Positions 1 to 7,101 of a DNA stretch of 64,000 nucleotides are shown in pieces. The stretch comes from JBAZWV01 sp041660225. GTDB taxonomy: Bacteria; Patescibacteriota; Patescibacteriia; 2-12-FULL-60-25. The stretch lies in contig JBAZWV010000002.1 of the NCBI GenBank assembly GCA_041660225.1, positions 1-64,000 of the forward strand. Direction: 5' to 3'. Below the pieces are notes generated by a model, which did no database searches, was not told the DNA's origin, and saw only the letters and a program-made list of their open reading frames with translations. The translations under genes were made by a program, and so were the position numbers. The first letter of the stretch is position 1. Each line of letters begins with the position of its first letter.

Positions 1-150
1 AGCTCTTTCACGTCCACACCGACGATCGTAGCCTGGACGTCGATTGCGCTCGCCTTCGGTGTTTCTGCCGTGATCGGGCTTGTCTTCGGCTATTACCCCG
101 CCAGACGCGCCGCCCATCTGAATCCGATCGAGGCGCTGCGCTACGAATAA
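1..150 (+). CDS. ABC transporter permease, MacB/FtsX type, C-terminal end (partial)
   Basis: Only the last 49 residues are in the window; the gene starts upstream. The reading frame is open from base 1 to the TAA at 148-150. It encodes a hydrophobic helix (about residues 10-32) followed by a short cytoplasmic tail ending ARRAAHLNPIEALRYE. That ending (P.RRAA...P.EALRYE) is the hallmark C-terminus of MacB-type permeases, which work with an ATP-binding subunit to move peptides or act as mechanotransmitters. The ATPase partner is not visible here. Substrate unknown. Assignment from the tail is good; the exact subfamily is not resolvable. Confidence 0.8.
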   Translation, partial: SSFTSTPTIVAWTSIALAFGVSAVIGLVFGYYPARRAAHLNPIEALRYE

Positions 151-185
151 CCCTACGTATTAAACCTATTCTTTATCTCTTTTCT

Positions 186-590
186 ATGAAAAAGCTTATT
201 GCTCCCCTGATCGTCTGTGCGCTCGTTGTCGGTGGCGGTGCCTTTTACGGCGGAACGGTCTACGCAAAGAAAACCATGCCAACGGGAAACGCGGCGTTCG
301 CGAACTTCCAAGGCGGCGCGCGTCCGACCGGTGCCGCGGGACAAAACGGACAATTTCGGATGCAACTGGGCGGCGCGACGGCCGGCGAAGTTGTCTCAAA
401 AGACGACACGAGCCTCACCGTCAAACTTCGCGATGGCGGTTCAAAAATCGTTTTCTTTTCCGCCTCGACCACCGTCGCAAAAATGGAAACGGCTTCGATG
501 ACCGATATCGCACAGGGTTCAAACGTGACCGTGATGGGCAGCGCAAACCAAGATGGCAGCGTGACTGCCAACGCTATTCAGCTTCGATAG
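186..590 (+). CDS. Secreted or membrane-anchored DUF5666-like protein
   Basis: This 134-residue protein has a lysine-containing N-terminus and one hydrophobic segment (about residues 5-26) that is either a signal peptide or an anchor. A Gly/Ala/Gln-rich linker (30-60) leads to a small beta-rich domain (62-134). The domain pattern, GEVVSKDDTSLTVKLRDGGSK then IAQGSNVTVMGSANQDGSVTA, matches the DUF5666-type OB-like fold common in extracytoplasmic bacterial proteins. Function is unknown. It lies 35 bp after the permease gene and may be cotranscribed with it. No Shine-Dalgarno motif precedes the ATG. Confidence 0.65.
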   Translation: MKKLIAPLIVCALVVGGGAFYGGTVYAKKTMPTGNAAFANFQGGARPTGAAGQNGQFRMQLGGATAGEVVSKDDTSLTVKLRDGGSKIVFFSASTTVAKMETASMTDIAQGSNVTVMGSANQDGSVTANAIQLR

Positions 591-601
591 AAGGGAAAGC
601 C

Positions 602-630
602 TTGACGGTATCGAATCAAGTCGTTAAGAT
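602..630 (+). promoter_or_regulatory. Sigma70-type promoter before the 34-residue ORF
   Basis: TTGACG (602-607), a spacer of exactly 17 bp, then TAAGAT (625-630). Predicted start of transcription near 637, about 22 nt before the ATG at 659. Spacing and -35 quality are good; the -10 matches 4 of 6 positions. Confidence 0.55.
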
Positions 631-658
631 ACAACCTCTCACTCCTAACACTATTGCT

Positions 659-763
659 ATGGACGACACAACGATGCCGACCCCGGTGGAACCGGCCACG
701 GAACCCGCAACGGAACCGACGACCGAAGAACCGAAGCCGGAAGAAGCTCAACCGAGCGCCTAA
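659..763 (+). CDS. Small Pro/Glu/Thr-rich protein, 34 residues
   Basis: A short ORF reading MDDTTMPTPVEPATEP then more PAT/EPTTEEP units, almost entirely acidic residues, prolines, threonines and alanines. It has no hydrophobic segment. The acidic repetitive makeup suggests a disordered peptide. It lies between a good promoter (602-630) and an intrinsic terminator (766-789), so it looks like an independent mini-transcription unit. That is the main argument that it is real. No Shine-Dalgarno sequence is visible. Function unknown. A longer alternative frame beginning at a TTG at 654 reads through the terminator and is rejected. Confidence 0.5.
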   Translation: MDDTTMPTPVEPATEPATEPTTEEPKPEEAQPSA

Positions 764-765
764 CC

Positions 766-789
766 AAAAAGCCCCGCAAGGGGTTTTTT
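766..789 (+). terminator. Intrinsic terminator
   Basis: CCCC-GCAA-GGGG hairpin flanked by an A-run and followed by TTTTTT (784-789), 2 nt after the stop of the 34-residue ORF. Confidence 0.75.
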
Positions 790-797
790 GCTATGAT
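789..797 (+). promoter_or_regulatory. Extended -10 promoter (TGC TATGAT)
   Basis: TGC immediately followed by TATGAT (792-797), starting inside the U-tract of the preceding terminator. The ATG at 807 is only 9 nt beyond the -10, so the transcript should start 2-4 nt before or at the start codon (leaderless). The same layout recurs through the window. Confidence 0.5.
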
Positions 798-806
798 ACG
801 TATCGA

Positions 807-1691
807 ATGGACTATCTGCGCCTCCTCCTGACACCAGAGATCGGTTACGCCATCGTGCTCGCCACGCTCTTACGCGTCACACGTCCCGCCTATCTCGCGT
901 TCCGCAAACGCCGAAGCGCTTATGGCACCGTCTTCAACAGCGTCACGGAGATTCCGGAAGCGCTCGCGAGTGTTTCGTTGCACGATCTTTCAGGTCGCGT
1001 CGTGCGCACGACGGTCACGGATAAACACGGACGCTATCGCCTGCTCGCGCCCAAAGGAGACTTCACCATCGACGTCCGCAAGGCGGATTTTACCTATCCC
1101 TCAAAATATCTCGGAGATCCTCATCACACCTTCGTATACGACAACATCCTTTCGACCGGTCGGATTATCATAAATGATTACGGAATGATCACAAAAAACA
1201 TTCCGATCGATCCCGCATCCGGAAAACGCCGCGCCTCTCTCATCCCCCACTTCACGCTCGGCAAACGGACACAATACGCTCTCGCAGGTCTCGGACCCAT
1301 CGTCGCTCTCGCCTTTGCGATGTGGAGAATGTCCATCTGGACGTGGATCATCTTCGCGCTATTCATGGTCGTTCTCTTCAAACGCCTCTTCTCCTTCAAA
1401 CCCGCCGACCCGCCATTCGGTACGATCTTCGACGCAGAGACAAAAAAGCCCGTCGCAAACGCCATCGTCCGCGTCTTCGATGCCAAATCAAACAAAGTCC
1501 TCGAAACCCAAATTACTTCCCCCAAAGGCCGCTACGCCTTCATCGTTCGCACCGGCGCGTATTACGTCCTCGTGAAACACGAAGGATACAAGACGGTGCG
1601 ATTGAATTTTCCACATATCAAAAAGGATGGATTCTTGCTCGTGAAAGACGTGCATTTGAAGAAACAAACGGGACCGGAGGTGGATTACTAA
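807..1691 (+). CDS. Membrane protein with two carboxypeptidase-regulatory-like domains
   Basis: 294 residues from the ATG at 807. This start follows a terminator and an extended -10; an upstream in-frame TTG at 654 would run through both and is rejected. Order: N-terminal hydrophobic segment (about 4-20), a beta-sandwich CarboxypepD_reg-like domain (about 32-95, YGTVFNSVTEIPEALASVSL), a central pair of transmembrane helices, then a second copy of the domain (about 205-280, FGTIFDAETKKPVANAIVRV). Such domains are stable beta folds often found in surface proteins. The duplicated domain around a membrane hairpin suggests a scaffold or surface role, which is inference. A strong terminator and tRNA-Ser follow. 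Confidence 0.7.
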   Translation: MDYLRLLLTPEIGYAIVLATLLRVTRPAYLAFRKRRSAYGTVFNSVTEIPEALASVSLHDLSGRVVRTTVTDKHGRYRLLAPKGDFTIDVRKADFTYPSKYLGDPHHTFVYDNILSTGRIIINDYGMITKNIPIDPASGKRRASLIPHFTLGKRTQYALAGLGPIVALAFAMWRMSIWTWIIFALFMVVLFKRLFSFKPADPPFGTIFDAETKKPVANAIVRVFDAKSNKVLETQITSPKGRYAFIVRTGAYYVLVKHEGYKTVRLNFPHIKKDGFLLVKDVHLKKQTGPEVDY

Positions 1692-1721
1692 AACAAAACC
1701 GCCCTTTCGGGCGGTTTTGTT
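1692..1721. terminator. Bidirectional intrinsic terminator
   Basis: 13-bp stem AACAAAACCGCCC / GGGCGGTTTTGTT with a TTTC loop. It starts at the TAA of the preceding gene and ends 2 nt before the 3' end of the convergent tRNA-Ser, so it can serve both strands. Confidence 0.8.
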
Positions 1722-1723
1722 GA

Positions 1724-1811
1724 TGGCGGAGAGGGAGAGATTCGAACTCTCGATACCTTGCGGTATGCGCGCTTTCCAAGCGCGTGCACTAGGCCACTAT
1801 GCGACCTCTCC
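1724..1811 (-). tRNA. tRNA-Ser (anticodon GGA)
   Basis: 88 nt with encoded CCA. The acceptor stem GGAGAGG pairs with CCTCTCC. Anticodon stem CGCGC/GCGCG carries loop TTGGAAA (anticodon GGA at 1775-1777). A long variable arm (ATACC-GCAA-GGTAT) identifies the serine class. T arm GAGAG-TTCGAAT-CTCTC. Confidence 0.95.
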
Positions 1812-1833
1812 CCGCTTTTCAATTTGTGGCCGC

Positions 1834-1862
1834 ATGGTAACCAATAAACCCTATTAAATCAA
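1834..1862 (-). promoter_or_regulatory. Promoter of tRNA-Ser
   Basis: On the minus strand: TTGATT, 17-bp spacer, TACCAT. The -10 ends 22 nt before the mature tRNA 5' end. Confidence 0.6.
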
Positions 1863-1874
1863 GATCACCCGTTC

Positions 1875-2078
1875 TTACTCTTTATACTCTAAAATATCGC
1901 CAGGTTGGCACTCCAACGTCTTGCAAATCGCTTCCAACGTTGATAACCGAATCGCTTTCGCTTTTCCGTTTTTCAGGATGGAAATATTGGCCATCGTAAT
2001 GCCAACGCTCTCCGCAAGCTCGGTAACACTCATTTTTCGCTTCGCCAACATGACGTCGATGTTAATGATGATTGCCAT
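1875..2078 (-). CDS. XRE/Cro-CI family helix-turn-helix regulator (YozG-like)
   Basis: 67 residues, essentially one helix-turn-helix domain. MLAKRKMSVTELAESVGITM followed by ISILKNGKAKAIRLSTLEAI is the canonical Cro/CI layout, and it ends CQPGDILEY. It is the small HTH type that is very often paired with a DUF2975 membrane protein, exactly the arrangement here: the DUF2975 gene lies 6 bp upstream on the same strand. Expected role is autoregulation of the pair. No dedicated operator is evident. Confidence 0.85.
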   Translation of the reverse strand: MAIIINIDVMLAKRKMSVTELAESVGITMANISILKNGKAKAIRLSTLEAICKTLECQPGDILEYKE

Positions 2079-2084
2079 AGCGTT

Positions 2085-2567
2085 CTAAACGGTTAGATCG
2101 TTTTCCGATTTAATCTCTATGGCGTTCTGCACCAACTTCTGAAGAACAGCAGCAAAAACCGCGACAACCATCGGAGCACACGCAATGGCCATGCCAATGA
2201 CGATAAGACCCGGAGCATCATCCGCATCCGCAATCGGAAACAAAAGAGGCACGAATGCAGTATAGAAAACAGCAATGACGATCGCGTTGTATTTTATATT
2301 CCGCAACGCCTTCACGGACAACATCGAAAACGCCTTGTTCTGGTCGATATAGCGTAACAGATTGAATGTTTGCCACACGGCAAAAAAGAAAGGCAGCGCC
2401 GTAATATAGATCCCGATCATAATCAGAAAGACAGCCTGACTCGCCATGGGAAACTCTTCTGAACCCCCTTTCCACATCGCAGGCAAGGCAAAAACGCATA
2501 GCGCGAGTACACCGAGCGCGAGAAGAAAAAGCGCAAATCTCAAGAGATATGTTGACCCATTTTTCAT
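2085..2567 (-). CDS. DUF2975 family integral membrane protein
   Basis: 160 residues with four predicted transmembrane helices (about 8-30, 45-68, 95-115 and 128-150) and short charged loops. The length, the four-helix layout with a loop like FNLLRYIDQNKAFSMLSVKALR between helices 2 and 3, and the adjacent XRE gene are typical of DUF2975. Function is unknown; such pairs are thought to link a membrane state to a small repressor. It is the first gene of a two-gene operon. Confidence 0.8.
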   Translation of the reverse strand: MKNGSTYLLRFALFLLALGVLALCVFALPAMWKGGSEEFPMASQAVFLIMIGIYITALPFFFAVWQTFNLLRYIDQNKAFSMLSVKALRNIKYNAIVIAVFYTAFVPLLFPIADADDAPGLIVIGMAIACAPMVVAVFAAVLQKLVQNAIEIKSENDLTV

Positions 2568-2654
2568 AAATACGGCTTCATTATTTTTATTCGTCTTTAC
2601 AAACCGTACTCCATGGTTTATCGTATGTCAATATATTATTATTGTTATATAAAT

Positions 2655-2954
2655 ATGCTCAAAAACCCTTTTTTGAATGCCGGTGCTGCGGCAGCGTATA
2701 TTATCCTCCTCGTGCTTCTCATTAGTTCGTTTGTAGATAAGCCGGGCGAAAACAGCCTCGTCGTGCCGATGGCCATGATCTCGCTCTTCACTCTTTCCGC
2801 GGGCGTGATGGGATATCTGTTTCTTGCCCAACCGATTCAGCTCTATCTCGCGGGAGAAAAGAAAAAGGCCGTGACGTTTTTCCTCCACACTCTCGCAGTC
2901 TTCGGAGGAATTACAGCAGTCCTTCTGGGAATCGTCATCTCGATTACCCGTTAA
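2655..2954 (+). CDS. Small three-helix membrane protein
   Basis: 99 residues from the ATG at 2655 (MLKNPFLNAGAAAAY). An in-frame start 42 bp upstream adds only a tyrosine-rich stretch from AT-rich DNA and is less likely. There are three hydrophobic segments (about 8-28, 38-60 and 75-97) joined by charged loops. It is divergent from the DUF2975 gene, with an AT-rich spacer that must hold both promoters, and is followed by a terminator at 2976. No family recognised; function unknown. Confidence 0.6.
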   Translation: MLKNPFLNAGAAAAYIILLVLLISSFVDKPGENSLVVPMAMISLFTLSAGVMGYLFLAQPIQLYLAGEKKKAVTFFLHTLAVFGGITAVLLGIVISITR

Positions 2955-2975
2955 ATCTCTCATTCTTCATTCATA

Positions 2976-2998
2976 AAACCGCCTGTCAGGCGGTTTTG
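2976..2998. terminator. Intrinsic terminator
   Basis: AAAACCGCCTG-TCA-style hairpin: AACCGCCTG pairs with CAGGCGGTT, followed by TTT. It lies 21 bp after the stop of the three-helix protein. Confidence 0.75.
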
Positions 2999-3048
2999 TA
3001 TTGTTAGATACGATGATGATAAGGTACTGATAATTTAATTTCAAAAAT

Positions 3049-3597
3049 ATGAAAATGCCTAATATCAAAAAATGGATAAAACATCCTCGAGTACTCAAGT
3101 TTTTTAGAAATACCTCTATTGCTTTGAGTATTACTAAGGTTGCAGTGAATGCCTTTATTTTCTTTTGGCCCCACTCAACACCCATAAAATCACCTCAACT
3201 GAACCCAACAACTTCTTATGAACAACAGGGAGGAGTTACCGCAGGGACATTTGAAGAAAATTCTGCGACTTCTTACCAACAACAAGGAGGAATTACAGCA
3301 GGAAAAATTACTATAATAAACGCACCCATACAACGAGTTTTAGATGCTGCAACTAAAAAAGAAATGGTAAACATACTAAAAGAACTTTCTCCTGATAAAA
3401 GCGCTCTGATAAGTATCCGCTATGCCTTCCAAGGCGCAGATACTTATCCTCTTGCTAATGAGATAAAACTTTTCCTAGAATCTGAAGGCTGGAAAACTGA
3501 AGAGATGGCTGCAAAAGTTTTCCGGACACCTATTTTCGACGTAGATATAGATAAAACCCCCGAAGGTAAGATCGAAATCAGTGTTGGTAGTAGATAG
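3049..3597 (+). CDS. AT-rich gene: membrane-anchored protein with QQGGxTAG repeats
   Basis: 182 residues. A basic N-terminus (KKWIKHPRVLKFFRN) precedes one hydrophobic helix (about 25-45). Then come two copies of a short motif, SYEQQGGVTAG (about 65-75) and SYQQQGGITAG (about 85-95), a beta-like stretch (KITIINAPI), and a C-terminal alpha/beta domain (about 108-182). The QxGGITAG-type motif after an N-terminal helix occurs in many unrelated uncharacterised bacterial proteins; its role is unknown. Codon use is rich in TTA, ATA, AGA and AAA and clearly unlike the flanking genes, which suggests recent acquisition. No homologous family named with confidence. Confidence 0.6.
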   Translation: MKMPNIKKWIKHPRVLKFFRNTSIALSITKVAVNAFIFFWPHSTPIKSPQLNPTTSYEQQGGVTAGTFEENSATSYQQQGGITAGKITIINAPIQRVLDAATKKEMVNILKELSPDKSALISIRYAFQGADTYPLANEIKLFLESEGWKTEEMAAKVFRTPIFDVDIDKTPEGKIEISVGSR

Positions 3598-3610
3598 TGT
3601 AGCTAAATCC

Positions 3611-4228
3611 TTAGAATCCCAACTTCTCATTCACGAAGATCACCCTCACCTTGCGTTGCATAAACGCGGCTTCGCGTTCGGAGATAAGGATTTTCGAAAT
3701 CGCGCTCCCCGGTGCACCGGTGCTCTTCATTCGTTGATCTTCGAGAGGAAAAACATATTCACGTACGCGTTTCAGACCTTCTTCAAGCGTCGGCACAATC
3801 TTATGTGCTCCCACGATAAAAATCACGTTCTTCGACGTAAACGCGACGGACGGAATCTGACTTCCGGAATTTGACGCTTGGATGATCTGCCCCGTTTCCG
3901 TGACAGCGTGTGCGCTCACAAGAAAATACTCCGCGTGAACCGATTGGTTACGCAACTCCGCTTGCTTCGCAGGATCTTTTTCGTTGACGATCGCTTCTTT
4001 CAGATTATTCCAACCATGCTGTCCCGCTTTGAGATAATCGACGAATCCGATCTCTTCGAGCGTGCGCGATGATCCCGTCGTGACGGATCCGCCCGGTGGA
4101 ATGAGGGATTTCACCTTCTCAAGCGCCTCTTCTTTCGTATTGACGGTCATAACCTCAAATCCATGCTCCGTGAGCGCCGCGGTCGCCTTCTGAATTGATT
4201 CTGGGGTTGCGAGAGTTTCGTAGTTCAT
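3611..4228 (-). CDS. LUD domain protein (LutC/DUF162-like)
   Basis: 205 residues matching the LUD fold: N-terminal helices with a GFEVMTVNTKEEAL segment, then IPPGGSVTTGSSRTLEEIG (about 43-62), then VSAHAVTETGQIIQASN (about 108-124) and VIFIVGAHKIVPTLEEGLKR (about 138-157). These are the diagnostic LUD motifs of lactate-utilisation protein C. LutA and LutB are not present nearby, so a function in lactate oxidation is unlikely to be complete. Solitary LUD proteins are common and uncharacterised. Confidence 0.8.
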   Translation of the reverse strand: MNYETLATPESIQKATAALTEHGFEVMTVNTKEEALEKVKSLIPPGGSVTTGSSRTLEEIGFVDYLKAGQHGWNNLKEAIVNEKDPAKQAELRNQSVHAEYFLVSAHAVTETGQIIQASNSGSQIPSVAFTSKNVIFIVGAHKIVPTLEEGLKRVREYVFPLEDQRMKSTGAPGSAISKILISEREAAFMQRKVRVIFVNEKLGF

Positions 4229-4257
4229 ACAGGAAAGGTGATGAATGATCTGTTAGG

Positions 4258-4464
4258 CTAGCGAGCTGTTTTCTTCAAAGAAATATAAAGCGTAGCAATC
4301 CCGACCATCGCGCTCATACCAATCATCAAAGCAAGAGCTTTCGAATCCCTATAGTCCCTATACTGTAGCTCTCCGTAGAGCAGAACAAGAAACACGGCAC
4401 TAATAGCGCACAAGAATAGTCCCACGAATAAAGATACTTTATTTAGAGTTGGTGTATTTTTCAT
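4258..4464 (-). CDS. Small two-helix membrane protein
   Basis: 68 residues: hydrophobic segments at about 11-30 and 42-62, separated by a charged loop (YGELQYRDYRDSK), ending in KKTAR. It lies 29 bp downstream of the LUD gene on the opposite side of the strand order (its own start is 146 bp from the next feature), so it is probably separately transcribed. No recognisable family. The 4465-4568 stretch upstream holds no other gene that I can support. Confidence 0.5.
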   Translation of the reverse strand: MKNTPTLNKVSLFVGLFLCAISAVFLVLLYGELQYRDYRDSKALALMIGMSAMVGIATLYISLKKTAR

Positions 4465-4568
4465 ACATTTGATTTATGCAATTTACTTTCTTACTCTGAC
4501 ACATACGATCATTCATTTCAAAGGGAACAGTAAGAAAAAACGAAAGCCTGTCTCTTTTAGAGCTTTTC

Positions 4569-4598
4569 AAAAAACACCCGCCGGAGCGGGTGTTTTTT
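4569..4598. terminator. Bidirectional intrinsic terminator
   Basis: AAAAAACACCCGC-CGGA-GCGGGTGTTTTTT: 13-bp symmetrical stem. It lies 12 bp beyond the stop of the DsbA-like gene at 4611 and terminates it on the minus strand. Confidence 0.85.
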
Positions 4599-4610
4599 CT
4601 TATCTCGCGA

Positions 4611-5384
4611 TTACGAGTTCAACGCTTGATCGATGATCGACTTGAGGGTGGCGTACGGGACGGCACCTTCGACGAGCTGGCCGTTCACGAACGTGCCAGG
4701 CGTACCTCCGACACCAGCGGTGGAGCCTTCCTGGAGCTGCTGCGCGATGGTAGCGGCTGTTTCACCGGAGTCGAGACACTTGTCGAACTTTCCGGAGTCA
4801 AGCTTGAGCGTCTTTGCGATTTCCTTCCACTTGGCAACGGACATCAAGCCCGCAGTGTTCGCTTTGAAAATTTCGTCATGCATCTCCCAGAACTTGCCCT
4901 GCTGACCGGCACATTCCGAGGCTTCGGCAGCCTTCTGAGCTTCCGGGTGGAATGAGAGCGGGAAATGGCGGTAGACGAGACGGACGTCGTTCGGATAATC
5001 CTTCAGCGCTTGTTCGAGACTCGCAACGTGACGAACGCAGAACGGACATTCGAAGTCAGAGTATTCGATGAGCGTCACTTTCGCGCTCTTGTTGCCGCGG
5101 ATATGATCGGTCTTTTCATCGACGGCCTTCACCGGACCGGCAGGAGGCGTATTCGGATCGGCCGACGGGATGGTTGTCGGCTGAACGACGGACGGATTAT
5201 TCGCTGCGAGAGCTGCTGATCCACCGATGCTCTTGCCTGACAAAAGCATACCGACGAGAAGGGCGAGGCAGAGGGTCGTGACCGAAGAAATACCCACGAA
5301 GAGGCCCAAGAGGAACATGGACTTGGGATTTCCGTTCAGCATTCCGCCGTGACCGTGAGAGGGATTGTCGAGCATGGACGTCAT
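4611..5384 (-). CDS. DsbA/BdbD-like thiol-disulfide oxidoreductase (CPFC)
   Basis: 257 residues. A cytoplasmic Gly/His-rich start (SHGHGG) leads to one membrane anchor (about 25-50), then a Pro/Thr linker, then a thioredoxin-fold DsbA domain (about 92-257). The active site is DFECPFCVRH (Cys113, Cys116), and the cis-proline loop is GVGGTPGTFVNG. It should catalyse disulfide formation in exported proteins on the outer face of the membrane. It is the last gene of the trxB-lgt-gat run, immediately downstream of a second DsbA-like gene, and ends at a strong terminator. A DsbB partner is encoded at 44493. Confidence 0.88.
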   Translation of the reverse strand: MTSMLDNPSHGHGGMLNGNPKSMFLLGLFVGISSVTTLCLALLVGMLLSGKSIGGSAALAANNPSVVQPTTIPSADPNTPPAGPVKAVDEKTDHIRGNKSAKVTLIEYSDFECPFCVRHVASLEQALKDYPNDVRLVYRHFPLSFHPEAQKAAEASECAGQQGKFWEMHDEIFKANTAGLMSVAKWKEIAKTLKLDSGKFDKCLDSGETAATIAQQLQEGSTAGVGGTPGTFVNGQLVEGAVPYATLKSIIDQALNS

Positions 5385-5404
5385 AACGTTAAGATCAAAT
5401 GGAG

Positions 5405-5433
5405 TTTATTGCACGCGTAGGATAAGGGTCGAA
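5405..5433 (-). promoter_or_regulatory. Possible internal promoter of the DsbA-like gene
   Basis: On the minus strand: TTCGAC, 17-bp spacer, AATAAA. The -35 is weak. The ATG is 20 nt beyond the -10. The 72-bp gap between the two dsbA-like genes is the longest in this gene run, which favours some regulatory content. Confidence 0.3.
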
Positions 5434-5456
5434 CGATGCGATGTCGAGGTCAACTG

Positions 5457-6125
5457 TCAAGGTGTGGACGGGGTAGCGGCTGGGGTGGCGAGCATCACTT
5501 GAATGCGCTGGTCCCATTCGGCGTTTGTGAGAATACCGGACACAAGGAGATCACCGAAAAAGAAGGTCGGGGTGCCATTCACGCCGTTCCGCTCCCCTTC
5601 GCGCAAATCATCCATGATCAGCGACTGGTGCTCACGCTTGTCGATACACGTCTTGAACGTATCGACGTTGAGTCCGACAGCGTTTGCGAAATCCGCAAAC
5701 TTCTGTGACGGATTCGGAAGAGCTTCCCATGTCGGTTGCTCCTCATACAGCTTGTCATGCATCTCCCAGAACTTGCCCTGGGCTTCTGCGCAACGAGCAG
5801 CGTTGGCAGCAGGGAGCGCGTTCGGATGGATGCTCTGGAGCGGAAAGTCGTTCCAGATGAAACGAACCTTGTCGCCATATTTTTGCATGGCGTATTTAAC
5901 CCCGGCTTCGGCAGACCGACAGGCAGGGCACTGAATATCTCCGAAGATACGTACGATCTTATCTGACTCGGCGCCTTTTGCAGGATCATTCTGATCATTG
6001 AAAGAGCGCGCGACGGCTGCACTGGGACCCGAGCTGACGGCCCACACCAGGCCGAACACGATCAGAACCCCGAGGATAATGGAACCAAGAAGAAAGGTTT
6101 TACGAAGTGTATCGGGTGAAGACAT
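5457..6125 (-). CDS. DsbA-like thiol-disulfide oxidoreductase (CPAC)
   Basis: 222 residues from the ATG at 6125 (MSSPDTLRKTFLLGS). The frame is open further upstream, but that part is arginine-rich and overlaps the trxB end, so it is rejected. One N-terminal membrane anchor (about 9-31) and a DsbA domain with active site DIQCPACRSAE (Cys66, Cys69). The cis-proline region is NGVNGTPTFFFGD. It is a paralogue of the neighbour at 4611, sharing FWEMHD and the HP-A/AAECAGQQGKF-type helix, but with a different CxxC dipeptide, which tunes redox potential in this family. Confidence 0.87.
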   Translation of the reverse strand: MSSPDTLRKTFLLGSIILGVLIVFGLVWAVSSGPSAAVARSFNDQNDPAKGAESDKIVRIFGDIQCPACRSAEAGVKYAMQKYGDKVRFIWNDFPLQSIHPNALPAANAARCAEAQGKFWEMHDKLYEEQPTWEALPNPSQKFADFANAVGLNVDTFKTCIDKREHQSLIMDDLREGERNGVNGTPTFFFGDLLVSGILTNAEWDQRIQVMLATPAATPSTP

Positions 6126-6177
6126 AAAAGAGTTATACCGCGTAATACGCTCTGAATAAGAATTCCTTTCACGCAGC

Positions 6178-7089
6178 TTACGCATTCTTCTGTAACCACG
6201 CAATGATCTGCAGCGCCGCCTTGCTTCCCTCGCCGACGGCCACAGCAATCTGCTTCTCCGTCACGTCTGTCACGTCTCCCGCCCCATAGATACCTTCGAC
6301 GGACGTCTGATTGTGTTTATCGATGACGATTTGCCCCGCCTTGTCCTTCTCAACGATCTGAATGAAGTCTGTGATCGGCTGCAATCCGATTTCGATGAAG
6401 ACGCCTTCGGCCGATTCAAGCCGTTCCTTCCCGTCCGGCCCCACGAGGCTGATACCCGTGACGCGCGTCGACCCCACGATCTGCGCGGTCTTCGTTCCCG
6501 TCAACACCGAAATATTCTTGCTGGATAAAATCTTCTCTTTGATAAGCGCATCGCCTCCGAGATTGGCATTCACCGTCACGATAACGATTCCGGTCGTATA
6601 TTTTTCCAAAAATAACGCCGCATCCATCGCGCTGTTCCCTCCGCCGACGACAAAGACTTTTTTGTCTTTAAAAAGAGGTGCGTCGCAATTCGCGCAATAC
6701 GTCACGCCCTTGCCATAGAGCAGATCTTCTCCCGGAACATTCAATTTACGATGCGTCGTCCCCGTCGCAATCAGAATCGTTCGCGTTTCATACGCGCCTT
6801 TCTCCGTCGTAACGAGAAATCCACCTTTCATCTTTTCCACCTTCGACGCCGGCTCCCCTTCTTTCAATTCAAATTGTCCCTCGTAATCCTTGAGATGTTC
6901 CTGAAATTTCTTGACGAGCTCCATTCCATTTAATAAATGAAATCCAAGATAATTCTCGACATCATCCGAGAGCAACGCGTATCCCCCGATATCTTTCGTC
7001 AGCAACGCGAATTTCAATTTTTGTCGGGCGAAGTACACCGCTGCCGCAAGCCCCGCCGGCCCACCACCAAGAATGACCACGTCGTACAT
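6178..7089 (-). CDS. trxB: Thioredoxin-disulfide reductase-like flavoprotein
   Basis: 303 residues, full length for the family. FAD-binding GGGPAG (8-13); redox CANC (Cys132, Cys135); NAD(P)H-binding VGGGNSAMDAA (about 149-159); C-terminal FAD loop GIYGAGDVTD. It transfers electrons from NAD(P)H through FAD to thioredoxin or a related acceptor in the cytoplasm. No thioredoxin gene lies in the window, but a glutaredoxin does (40999). It is 12 bp downstream of lgt. Exact cofactor preference (NADPH or NADH) cannot be read safely. Confidence 0.88.
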   Translation of the reverse strand: MYDVVILGGGPAGLAAAVYFARQKLKFALLTKDIGGYALLSDDVENYLGFHLLNGMELVKKFQEHLKDYEGQFELKEGEPASKVEKMKGGFLVTTEKGAYETRTILIATGTTHRKLNVPGEDLLYGKGVTYCANCDAPLFKDKKVFVVGGGNSAMDAALFLEKYTTGIVIVTVNANLGGDALIKEKILSSKNISVLTGTKTAQIVGSTRVTGISLVGPDGKERLESAEGVFIEIGLQPITDFIQIVEKDKAGQIVIDKHNQTSVEGIYGAGDVTDVTEKQIAVAVGEGSKAALQIIAWLQKNA

Positions 7090-7101
7090 TCCGCTAGGAT
7101 A

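Noticed and set aside
654..806. TTG start that would join the 34-residue ORF region to the carboxypeptidase-like protein
   Set aside because: It reads through an intrinsic terminator and an extended -10. The encoded stretch is arginine-rich and has no domain.
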